DNA of 31,249 nt from Proteobacteria bacterium UBA6921. Lineage in GTDB: Bacteria; Pseudomonadota; Gammaproteobacteria; SG8-11. Under the pieces are notes generated by a model. It searched no databases. It worked only from the letters and a program-made list of their open reading frames with translations, and was not told where the DNA came from. The stretch spans positions 5,815-37,063 of the forward strand of contig DKAR01000223.1 in NCBI GenBank assembly GCA_002450895.1, in the 5' to 3' direction. The position numbers and the translations under genes were made by a program. Position 1 is the stretch's first letter; the number at the start of each line of letters is the position of its first letter. Below, one piece after another: positions 24,633 to 31,249 of this stretch.

Positions 24633-25147
24633 GACGGCGTCACGCGCGACAGCGACTGATAGATTTCATAAAAGCGGCTGCTTTTCAGCGCCATGACAAC
24701 TCGATTGTTCTTGAACCAGCCCGGAACATGGGCGCGATATCGCAGGACCAGCCGATTGCCACTCCAGACCACCGGGACAAACAGCGCCACGGAAATTAGC
24801 AAGCTACCCATGACGACCGTATTGTAGAAATGTTCGAGTCGCCCCCAGGCGCTGTTATACAAATCGGTCCACAGCCCCTGGAGCGCCTCAGCGTTGAGCA
24901 CCAGAGCGCCCAGCGAATGAAACACCGGATCGAGCGCGAACGCGAAACCCGAAAAAATCGCAATGCCGAGGAGAAACGCGGAGAGATTGACGCGCAAGAC
25001 GAGTACAAGCAGCAAGACCAGAACATTGTGCAAGGTGAGCATCGGGGTAAATCCCATCACCATGCCAAATGCGAGCCCCAATGTAATCTGGGACGGCTCG
25101 GTTTCCGAGTTCAACACCTGGAGCAACTTTGCTAGTGTTCTTAACAT
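24629..25147 (-). CDS. TIGR03546-type (DUF2062-like) membrane protein
   Basis: The 172-residue inner-membrane protein has a DUF2062-like core. EPSQITLGLAFGMVMGFTPMLTLHN is the typical start, followed by hydrophobic segments at about 38-56, 56-80 and 115-135. The family is uncharacterised but is habitually paired with TIGR03545 proteins, as here, with a four-base ATGA overlap. It is the first gene of the pair, so its promoter lies in the 72-base gap at 25148-25219. The ribosome-binding site (AAGAGA) is weak. A joint role at the envelope, perhaps in moving lipid or polymer, is plausible but unproven. Confidence 0.87.
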   Translation of the reverse strand: MLRTLAKLLQVLNSETEPSQITLGLAFGMVMGFTPMLTLHNVLVLLLVLVLRVNLSAFLLGIAIFSGFAFALDPVFHSLGALVLNAEALQGLWTDLYNSAWGRLEHFYNTVVMGSLLISVALFVPVVWSGNRLVLRYRAHVPGWFKNNRVVMALKSSRFYEIYQSLSRVTPS

Positions 25148-25219
25148 GCGTATCTCTTTGTCACTTTCTGGCAGCGCTACACAAGTCTAGTCAACGATTT
25201 CGCCATCCTGCACGAAACT

Positions 25220-25759
25220 ATGGCCACTTTGCATTTCGCCAATATCAAACTTCGTCTGCGGGCGCGCATTCCGCTGCGGGCGCTTGTCCAACTGCTTCCG
25301 GCGCGGCCCGATAATCTCGGAGACGAGTTTGCAAGACAAGTCCACAAATCCGTAATTGCATCCGGACTGGGCTATTACCCGCCGCTCGCGTACCTGAAAT
25401 CCCAAAATCTGGTTGCTCCCTACTTGCTTGAGGCCGTCGAGCAAGTGGCCGCAGCCAGCGACCAGTACCTCCGCAGCATCATTAACGAACGTCTCGCACC
25501 GGTTTTTTCGAACGTCGTTCTCATTTCGGTGCAATTTCCCGCCTTTGCCTTGCCACCCATTCGACTGTCGGATCCGGACGCAATTGCGCGCCTGGCACGA
25601 CACTACATACCCTACGAAATCAAATGTGAGTTGAGCGTTAGCATGATACGCAAACAACCCGGTGAAGAAGGGCTCGATAAATTTGCCATCTCTGCCTTCA
25701 AGCGTTCGCTATCGGAGCTTTTGGACGAACTCGATGTCACTCCACTGGAAGCCAACTAG
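25220..25759 (+). CDS. Protein of unknown function
   Basis: The 179-residue product is probably soluble, with no signal peptide or membrane helix. Residues 1-60 (HFANIKLRLRARIPLRALVQLL) are basic. The middle part mixes helix and strand (LEAVEQVAAASDQYLRSII, VVLISVQFPAFALPPI) and the C-terminus is helical. No family is recognised. No convincing ribosome-binding site precedes ATG 25220, so the start is uncertain. It is taken as real because it fills an otherwise empty interval and has even amino-acid composition, unlike the opposite-strand frame. Its TAG overlaps the putA TAG in the palindrome CTAG. Confidence 0.62.
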   Translation: MATLHFANIKLRLRARIPLRALVQLLPARPDNLGDEFARQVHKSVIASGLGYYPPLAYLKSQNLVAPYLLEAVEQVAAASDQYLRSIINERLAPVFSNVVLISVQFPAFALPPIRLSDPDAIARLARHYIPYEIKCELSVSMIRKQPGEEGLDKFAISAFKRSLSELLDELDVTPLEAN

Positions 25760-28700
25760 TCATCCTTAAGTGCGACCAACGCCGTATTCCCGCCGATCGC
25801 CGCCGTATTCGTTGTCCGGGTTCGCTCCGTTGCAAAACGCGGCAGGTAGTGCGGCCCACCCGCCTTTGGTCCAGTCCCAGACAGTCCCTCTCCGCCAAAG
25901 GGCTGGACTCCGACAACGGCGCCAATCATGTTTCGATTAATGTAAGTGTTGCCCACGCGCACGCGCTCGCTGATGTACTGAACGGCATCTTCGATCCGGC
26001 TGTGTATCCCCAATGTCAAACCATAATTGGATCGGTTAATGGACTCGATAACCGAATCGAGGCGATTTCCGCTAAAACGAACAACATGAAGTATCGGCCC
26101 GAAAACTTCCCTGGATAAAACATCCAATGAGGCCACTTCATAAATACATGGCGCAAAAAAGCTGCCATGCTCCGTCCCGGACGGCAGCGCCAGCCGCTGC
26201 CACTCACGTCCGCTCTGCCGCAAATACTGCGCGTGCTCTTCCAGCAAACGCCGTGCCGGCAAGTCGATAACCGGGCCGACATCCGTGGCCGGGCTGCCGG
26301 GGTCGCCAATGTGTAGCTCACCCATCGCGTCACACAGCAAACGTTGCACGCGGTCTGCGATATCGTCCTGAAGAAACAGCACGCGTAACGCTGAGCACCG
26401 CTGTCCGGCACTGTTGAAGGCGGACTGCAGGACGTCAGTGACCAGTTGCTCCGGCAGTGAGGAACTGTCCGCCAGCATAACGTTCAGCCCCCCGGTTTCC
26501 GCGATGAACGGCACGATAGGCCCTTGGCGACCCGCGAGGGCTCGATTGATGGTCCATGCGGTTTCAGTGGAGCCGGTAAATGCGGCTCCCGCGATGCGCA
26601 CATCGCCCAACAACGCATCTCCCAGCTGCGAACCGGCACCGGGAACAAAGTGCAAGACGGCGCGCGGAATACCCGCATCGTGCATCAGTTTGACGGCACG
26701 CATCGCGACCAGCGGCGTCTGCCGCGCCGGCTTCGCAATGACGGTGTTCCCGGCGAGCAACGCAGCGACCACCTGCCCCACGAAAATGGCCAGCGGGAAA
26801 TTCCACGGGCTGATGCAAACGAACACGCCTCGCCCGTGCAGCATCAACTCATTCCGCTCTCCGGTCGGCCCCGGAAGCACAGACGGACAAAAATCGATTC
26901 GCGCCAGTGCCGCGTAGTACCGGCAGTAGTCGACCGCCTCGCGCAATTCCGAGCAGGCATCGGCCAGGGTTTTCCCAGCCTCACGAACCAGGAGCGCAAC
27001 AATTTGCCCGGCGTCGGCTTCGAGCAGGTCACCCAACCGCTCGATATAACGCACCCGCTCTTCGACTTTGGTTGCTGACCATTCAGCCACAGCAGCATGG
27101 GCGACATTGAGCGCGCTCATCGCGACGTTGACGGTCGATTCCACAACAGTGCCGACGATTTCACGCTGATCCGCCGGATTTCTGATGCCACGCGTTGAGC
27201 CGGTCGCGTCGACGCCGTCGACGATCGGTGCGGCGACAAATTCCGTACCGCGACTTCGCTCAACAGCCGATCTCAGGTCGGCAAGCACCGTCGCGTCATG
27301 CAGATTGAATCCGCGCGAGTTGCGACGCTGCGGCGAAAAAATTTCGGAGGGCAGCACGATCCGAGGGTGGGATTTGTGTGCAAATCCCTTCAGCTTGGCT
27401 ACAGGATCCTCCACCAATTCCTTGATTGGAACGTTGGCGTCTTCAACGCGATTCACGAATGATGTGTTCGCGCCGTTTTCCAGCAAACGTCGCACAAGAT
27501 AGGGCAATAGATCTTCGTGACTTCCCACCGGCGCATAGACTCGGCAGCGAACGGCATGTTTGGCCATGACCGCCAGATAGAGCGCCTCGCCCATTCCATG
27601 AAGTCGCTGAAATTCAAATTCCGATGCACCGGCGAATTCCAGGACGGTCGCCACTGTACGGGCATTGTGCGTTGCGAATTGCGGGTAAATCTGTTGTGAC
27701 GCAGACAGCATCTTGCGCGCACAGGCGAGGTAGGAAACGTCAGTAGATACTTTCCTCGTGAACACGGGATACCCGGCCAGCCCTCGTTCTTGCGCACGCT
27801 TGATTTCCGTATCCCAGTACGCACCTTTCACCAGCCGTACCGGAATACGGCGCCCGTGTGTCGCCGACAAGGCAATCAGCCACTCCAGCGTCGGTAACGC
27901 ACGCTTCTGATAGGCCTGAACAGCCAACCCTAATCCTTCGTAGTCACCCCAGGAATCGTCGGCATAGATGGCGGAAAACACATCCAGAGACAGCTCGAGG
28001 CGGTCGCTCTCTTCGGCATCGACAGTCAGTGCGATTCCCGCGCCGCGTGCATCCTCTACGAGCAGGCGAAGTCGCGGCACCAACTCATTCAATACCTGAT
28101 CGCGATGTGCGATGTCGTAACGTGGATGCAGGGCCGAGAGTTTCACCGATACGCCAGGGCGCGCATACATCGGTTGCCGGCCATCGACGCTCCGCCATAT
28201 CGCCGCAATCGCACCCCGGTAGGCGGCCAGATATCGTTCGGCATCCGCATTGCTCAGCGCCGCTTCACCGAGCATGTCAAAAGAATGGCTAAACATTTTT
28301 TGACCGGAGCTGCGACTTCGTTGGACTGCCTCATCGATGTCTCTTCCCATGACGAACTGTTCTGCCAGGATCCGCATCGCCTGCTTGAGTGCAGCGCGAA
28401 TCACCGGCTCGCCCGTTCGTGCGATGACCGATCGAACAGTGTCGAGAATGGACAGATTGCGCAATTGCGCCCAGTCCAGCAGATCACCGGTTAACACAAG
28501 ACCCCACGTCGAGGCATTCACAAGCAAAGAACCGCTGTGACCGACATGCGACTCCCAGTCTCCACTGAGCATCTTGTCTTCAATGAACTTGTCCGCCGTG
28601 GCGGCATCCGGAATCCGAAGGAGCGCTTCCGCCACGCACATCAGAACTACACCTTCCTGAGACGACAGCCGATACTCGTGGAGAAACGCTTGGGCCACGC

Positions 28701-28905
28701 CGGAATCTTCGTGTTGCGCACGCACCGATTTGATCAGATCTTCCGCGCGCGTTGCGATCGCCAAGGCAACTGCCTCCGACGATTGAACGAGCTGAAGCAA
28801 CGACTCAACAGACTGGCTCTCATCGACAAGCCACGCGGATGCAATGCGTCGCCGCGCGGCGGCGCAGTCAGGAGTTACGTTGGCGGGATTTGGAGGTGCG
28901 ACCAT
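25756..28905 (-). CDS. putA: Bifunctional proline dehydrogenase / L-glutamate-gamma-semialdehyde dehydrogenase PutA (short type)
   Basis: The 1049-residue enzyme oxidises proline to glutamate in two channelled steps, using FAD and then NAD+, at the inner face of the membrane. The N-terminal half is a PRODH barrel (about 160-470) with VSVKLSALHPRY near 256, VRLVKGAYWDTEIKRA and FATHNARTVATVLEF. The second half is an aldehyde dehydrogenase (about 550-1010) with CISPWNFPLAIF, the base Glu803 in AETGGLNVML and nucleophile Cys837 in SAGQRCSALR. There is no N-terminal ribbon-helix-helix region, so unlike E. coli PutA it should not repress its own gene. Hairpin-forming repeats abut the start codon. 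No putP transporter is adjacent. Confidence 0.95.
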   Translation of the reverse strand: MVAPPNPANVTPDCAAARRRIASAWLVDESQSVESLLQLVQSSEAVALAIATRAEDLIKSVRAQHEDSGVAQAFLHEYRLSSQEGVVLMCVAEALLRIPDAATADKFIEDKMLSGDWESHVGHSGSLLVNASTWGLVLTGDLLDWAQLRNLSILDTVRSVIARTGEPVIRAALKQAMRILAEQFVMGRDIDEAVQRSRSSGQKMFSHSFDMLGEAALSNADAERYLAAYRGAIAAIWRSVDGRQPMYARPGVSVKLSALHPRYDIAHRDQVLNELVPRLRLLVEDARGAGIALTVDAEESDRLELSLDVFSAIYADDSWGDYEGLGLAVQAYQKRALPTLEWLIALSATHGRRIPVRLVKGAYWDTEIKRAQERGLAGYPVFTRKVSTDVSYLACARKMLSASQQIYPQFATHNARTVATVLEFAGASEFEFQRLHGMGEALYLAVMAKHAVRCRVYAPVGSHEDLLPYLVRRLLENGANTSFVNRVEDANVPIKELVEDPVAKLKGFAHKSHPRIVLPSEIFSPQRRNSRGFNLHDATVLADLRSAVERSRGTEFVAAPIVDGVDATGSTRGIRNPADQREIVGTVVESTVNVAMSALNVAHAAVAEWSATKVEERVRYIERLGDLLEADAGQIVALLVREAGKTLADACSELREAVDYCRYYAALARIDFCPSVLPGPTGERNELMLHGRGVFVCISPWNFPLAIFVGQVVAALLAGNTVIAKPARQTPLVAMRAVKLMHDAGIPRAVLHFVPGAGSQLGDALLGDVRIAGAAFTGSTETAWTINRALAGRQGPIVPFIAETGGLNVMLADSSSLPEQLVTDVLQSAFNSAGQRCSALRVLFLQDDIADRVQRLLCDAMGELHIGDPGSPATDVGPVIDLPARRLLEEHAQYLRQSGREWQRLALPSGTEHGSFFAPCIYEVASLDVLSREVFGPILHVVRFSGNRLDSVIESINRSNYGLTLGIHSRIEDAVQYISERVRVGNTYINRNMIGAVVGVQPFGGEGLSGTGPKAGGPHYLPRFATERTRTTNTAAIGGNTALVALKDD

Positions 28906-28951
28906 ACACCAAAGGTAGACGATCCCATGTTGGGGCGGGCTCCTTTGGTGT
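28906..28951 (-). promoter_or_regulatory. 10-bp inverted repeat abutting the putA start codon
   Basis: ACACCAAAGG (28906-28915) and CCTTTGGTGT (28942-28951) are exact inverted repeats around 26 bases; one arm ends directly at the putA ATG. In the mRNA the distal arm carries AAAGGAG, and the proximal arm is the putA initiation region, so pairing would hide it. A DNA operator is the other reading. Confidence 0.45.
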
Positions 28952-28980
28952 CGGCATTTTTTCGGGAAGTTACAGCAGAG

Positions 28981-29937
28981 TTACGGCGCCTTTGCCGCAT
29001 TTTTTGCCGGCGAAACATCGCTCGCGCAACGGAACCCGAGGTCAGCGTGGGATGAGTCCGGGCTGAGGTCAAAGCGGTAGGCGCCGCGCTGGAAAAGATG
29101 AATGGCGTAGTGGCCCTCGCGCCCCCAAGCGGCGCCGCGGATCACTTTGAACTTGGTACCAAAGTCGTCGCTCTTGTAGTCCGAATTCGCGTAGGGCTTG
29201 TACCAATCAGAGACCCACTCCGATACATTTCCCGCCATGTCATAGACGTCAAAAGGCGATTTGTCGGTTTTATAAGATCCCACCGGCGCGACACCGTCAT
29301 CCCAGGACTCGTCACCGGTATTGGCCTTCGCCGCGGCCCATTCATTACCCCACGGAAATTCATTACCGCCTGCCCCGCGCGCCGCCTTTTCCCATTCAGC
29401 TTCGGTAGGGAGACGCTTGCCCGTCCATTTGCAGTATCCATCCGCATCAAACCAGGTGACATAGGTTACCGGCAACGTATCCATATAGGCCAAACGATCC
29501 TTGATCGCTTTCAGCAACTGATCCTTGTCCATCTTGGTCGTATCGACATCAAGGTGAAACACCTTGGTTGCCAGATTGCGCAGTTGCTCAACGGGCAGCG
29601 GCGTCACCTTATCCATTTTCAGACTGAGGATGTAGCCACTATCCACCCACGCGTTGGGCGGGGCGTGCTGTTCTTTGACGACAAATTCGCGATATTGCGC
29701 GTTGGAGGTCTCATATCGGTCAATCTTGAAAGCCGCAAGTTTCTCTTTGTGTTGTGGATGCTCGTCGAGATACCACGGTTTTACGTTGCCGAATTCCTTA
29801 CGGGTTTGGGTATCCTCTTTCTTGTCGCTGCCCATGATGAACTCACCGGCAGGCACTGTGACCATTCCGTCGTCAGCCGCGTGCGTGACGCCAAACATCA
29901 GCGCGACCAATCCGGTTACTACGTGGCGAATCCACAT
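28981..29937 (-). CDS. Exported SUMF/FGE-domain protein without the catalytic cysteines
   Basis: The 318-residue product has a signal peptide (HVVTGLVALMFGVTHAAD) and one formylglycine-generating-enzyme (SUMF) domain: VPAGEFIMGSDKKED, FKIDRYETSNAQYREFV, YVTWFDADGYCKWTGKRLPTEAEWEKAARG, PFDVYDMAGNVSEWVSDWY and LGFRCASD. The region where FGE carries its active-site Cys pair reads IRGAAWGREGHYAIHLFQRG, without Cys. A classical formylglycine-forming reaction is therefore unlikely. An insert at about 105-160 (MDKVTPLPVEQLRNLATK) is unusual. GGGAG precedes the ATG. It follows the haem-motif SUMF gene by 12 bases, so the pair is one operon that may run on into putA. Confidence 0.85.
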   Translation of the reverse strand: MWIRHVVTGLVALMFGVTHAADDGMVTVPAGEFIMGSDKKEDTQTRKEFGNVKPWYLDEHPQHKEKLAAFKIDRYETSNAQYREFVVKEQHAPPNAWVDSGYILSLKMDKVTPLPVEQLRNLATKVFHLDVDTTKMDKDQLLKAIKDRLAYMDTLPVTYVTWFDADGYCKWTGKRLPTEAEWEKAARGAGGNEFPWGNEWAAAKANTGDESWDDGVAPVGSYKTDKSPFDVYDMAGNVSEWVSDWYKPYANSDYKSDDFGTKFKVIRGAAWGREGHYAIHLFQRGAYRFDLSPDSSHADLGFRCASDVSPAKNAAKAP

Positions 29938-29949
29938 TGAACGTGCTCC

Positions 29950-30996
29950 CTATTTTTGCGGCGCGTCCTTCGCGCAGCGGAATCCGAAACTCTTGTTGCG
30001 CGTGCCGCGCAGAAAGAAGGCGCGATTATACGACGGCGCCGAAATACCACACTGGTAGAACGAACAATCCCACCATGAGCCGCCCTTCAGCGTCTTGTAC
30101 GTCTCGCCATAATTTTCAGAAATTCGAGTATTTCCGGGGTACGCGCGATACCAGGATGCGGTCCACTCCCACACGTTTCCGGACATGTCATAGATCCCGT
30201 ACGGGCTCTTGCCCTCTTCAAACGAGCCGACCGGCGCCGTATCGCCTTCCTGCTTCAGCGCCTCCCAGCGCACCGGATTGTTCGACTTGTTCATGTCAAA
30301 TTCGTTGCCGTACGGAAAATAACGTGCGTCGGTACCGCGTGCCGCTTTCTCCCATTCTTCGTCCGTAGGCAAGCGTTTGCCGGCCCATTCGCAATACGCT
30401 TTTGCGTCGTCCCAGGATACAAACACGACAGGATGATCGATTTTTCCGTCCGGGTACGTGCGATTGCTCCAGTGCTGCGGCGACTTGTGTTGCGTGGCAT
30501 CAATGAACTTCTTGTACTGCAAATTGGTGACCTCGTACTTATCGATGTAGAAAGCTGCCACAGTCACGCGATGCTCCGGCCCTTCATCCGAGAGTCGTAC
30601 GTTGGTTCCCATCGTAAATTCACCGGCAGGAATCAGGACCATCGCGTTGGGCTCGGCACCAATACGGGATTCGTTGTAATACATCATTTGGCTCATGCCG
30701 GGACCGCGTTCGTTTCGCGTGGGAACGCGCTCGACATCGGATCTCTTTTCATTCTCCGCCTCTGCCGCCGCAATGATTACGTTCGTCGGCAAAGGCACGG
30801 ACTGGGAATGGCACTCCTGGCAGCCATCGCGCTCACGCGAGGTCAACGTAACGGGCTCGCTGGAATGGCACGCGGCACATCCACGGGCACCACCGTGCCG
30901 GGCCACCTTTTCGGCATGCGACGACGGGCTCGCGATGGCGCTCACCGGAAGCGCAATCCAAAAAAATAAAACACCGAAGAATCGGAAACTGAACAC
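29950..30996 (-). CDS. Exported SUMF/FGE-domain protein with two N-terminal c-type haem motifs
   Basis: The 348-residue product has signal peptide FRFFGVLFFWIALPVSAIAS. A short cytochrome-like segment carries CAACH (40-44) and CQECH (59-63). A full SUMF domain follows from about 118: VLIPAGEFTMGTN, FYIDKYEVTNLQYKKFID, WDDAKAYCEWAGKRLPTDEEWEKAARG, GIYDMSGNVWEWTASWY and FGFRCAKD. After GGSWWD come Cys311 and Cys316, with the same CxxxxC spacing as the copper-binding pair of true FGE, shifted by one residue. GTG 30996 is preferred over TTG 31023 because GAGG lies five bases upstream. Haem attachment would need the Ccm system. No sulfatase is nearby. Confidence 0.85.
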   Translation of the reverse strand: MFSFRFFGVLFFWIALPVSAIASPSSHAEKVARHGGARGCAACHSSEPVTLTSRERDGCQECHSQSVPLPTNVIIAAAEAENEKRSDVERVPTRNERGPGMSQMMYYNESRIGAEPNAMVLIPAGEFTMGTNVRLSDEGPEHRVTVAAFYIDKYEVTNLQYKKFIDATQHKSPQHWSNRTYPDGKIDHPVVFVSWDDAKAYCEWAGKRLPTDEEWEKAARGTDARYFPYGNEFDMNKSNNPVRWEALKQEGDTAPVGSFEEGKSPYGIYDMSGNVWEWTASWYRAYPGNTRISENYGETYKTLKGGSWWDCSFYQCGISAPSYNRAFFLRGTRNKSFGFRCAKDAPQK

Positions 30997-31086
30997 AAAG
31001 ACCTCAAATGCGCGACAGCCCAAGGAAACGGCGGCAAGTATAAACAGAGTGGAGCGAGTTAGGAGTAATTCAGAGGGAGGTAGAAC

Positions 31087-31102
31087 CGGGTTTCTTAACC
31101 CG
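31087..31102. repeat. Small inverted repeat in the region upstream of the SUMF operon
   Basis: CGGGTT and AACCCG pair around TCTT. A weak terminator for the gene entering from the right on the minus strand is possible, but no T-run follows. The rest of 30997-31177 shows no gene and must contain the promoter of the SUMF operon. Confidence 0.3.
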
Positions 31103-31177
31103 TCCGATCCGGGCGGCGGTAAAGGGGGTGTGGGATACCGCCGTCCGAGTCGGTTTCAGGGAAATATCAAGTTGCGA

Positions 31178-31249
31178 CTACGAACGAGCCGCTTCAACTA
31201 CCACGGAAACGATGCTGATTAGGCCCATCGCAATCGTTGCATAGAGCAT
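31178..31249 (-). CDS. Possible C-terminal fragment of a membrane protein (window edge)
   Basis: On the minus strand the frame is open from the window end to a TAG at 31178-31180. It encodes a hydrophobic tail of 23 residues (MLYATIAMGLISIVSVVVEA then ARS) that could be a final membrane helix. With so little sequence it may also be chance. Confidence 0.25.
   Translation of the reverse strand: MLYATIAMGLISIVSVVVEAARS

Noticed and set aside
25187..25657. Minus-strand frame of 156 codons
   Set aside because: It is opposite the 179-residue unknown gene, and its composition looks less protein-like; the plus-strand frame was preferred.
28906..28960. Terminator reading on the plus strand (repeat followed by a T-run)
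   Set aside because: No plus-strand gene ends nearby, and the 26-base loop is long for a terminator; the link to the putA start is the better explanation.
1..31249. CRISPR arrays, insertion sequences, prophage or integrase genes, rRNA
   Set aside because: No regularly spaced repeats, transposase, integrase or rRNA signatures were seen on either strand.

Overview
The window reads as chromosomal DNA of a gammaproteobacterium of moderate GC. The best evidence is the block at 11372-17369. There, minus-strand dapA-bamC-purC lies near plus-strand gcvR and bcp, the grouping known from Escherichia coli and relatives. A canonical-looking iscU, an E. coli-like tRNA-Ser with encoded CCA, and a long PutA agree with this. 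Genus cannot be fixed from sequence alone. No phage, IS element, CRISPR array or rRNA is visible.

Layout. 1-596: end of a receiver-domain protein followed by an HPt protein (phosphorelay). 714-1881: exported Sel1-repeat protein with a strong terminator. 1921-2008: tRNA-Ser(UGA), minus. 2031-5311: a tight minus-strand operon (ZIP transporter, GcvR-like ACT protein, peptide deformylase, RsmE, DUF3047-type exported protein) ending in a terminator. 5478-7471: two overlapping exported proteins (unknown plus TPR-like). 7550-8663: an iscR-like gene and iscU with an IscR-type operator, but without iscS. 8745-11348: small four-Cys protein, beta-helix/Fn3/CFI-box surface protein, outer-membrane barrel. 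11372-14044: dapA-bamC-purC. 14130-15829: divergent MoCF-domain protein and a signal-less substrate-binding-like protein. 15851-17369: small lipoprotein, gcvR, bcp. 17383-18720: LysR regulator of CbbR/YeiE type with a dyad upstream, and a small unknown gene. 18953-21247: lipoprotein and kinesin-light-chain-type TPR protein. 21214-22665: FGGY kinase. 22746-25147: the uncharacterised TIGR03545/TIGR03546 pair. 25220-25759: unknown protein. 25756-28951: putA with a hairpin or operator abutting its start. 28981-30996: two exported SUMF (formylglycine-generating-enzyme-like) proteins, one carrying two CxxCH haem motifs.

Most of the window is housekeeping. The parts that most deserve a second look are: (i) an IscR homologue that has lost all its cluster-ligand cysteines yet sits behind a near-consensus type 1 IscR site, in an isc locus reduced to iscR-iscU; (ii) the three-gene CFI-box/barrel cell-surface locus; and (iii) the c-haem/SUMF fusion paired with a Cys-less SUMF paralogue. 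Functional statements rest on remembered family motifs. No database search was possible.
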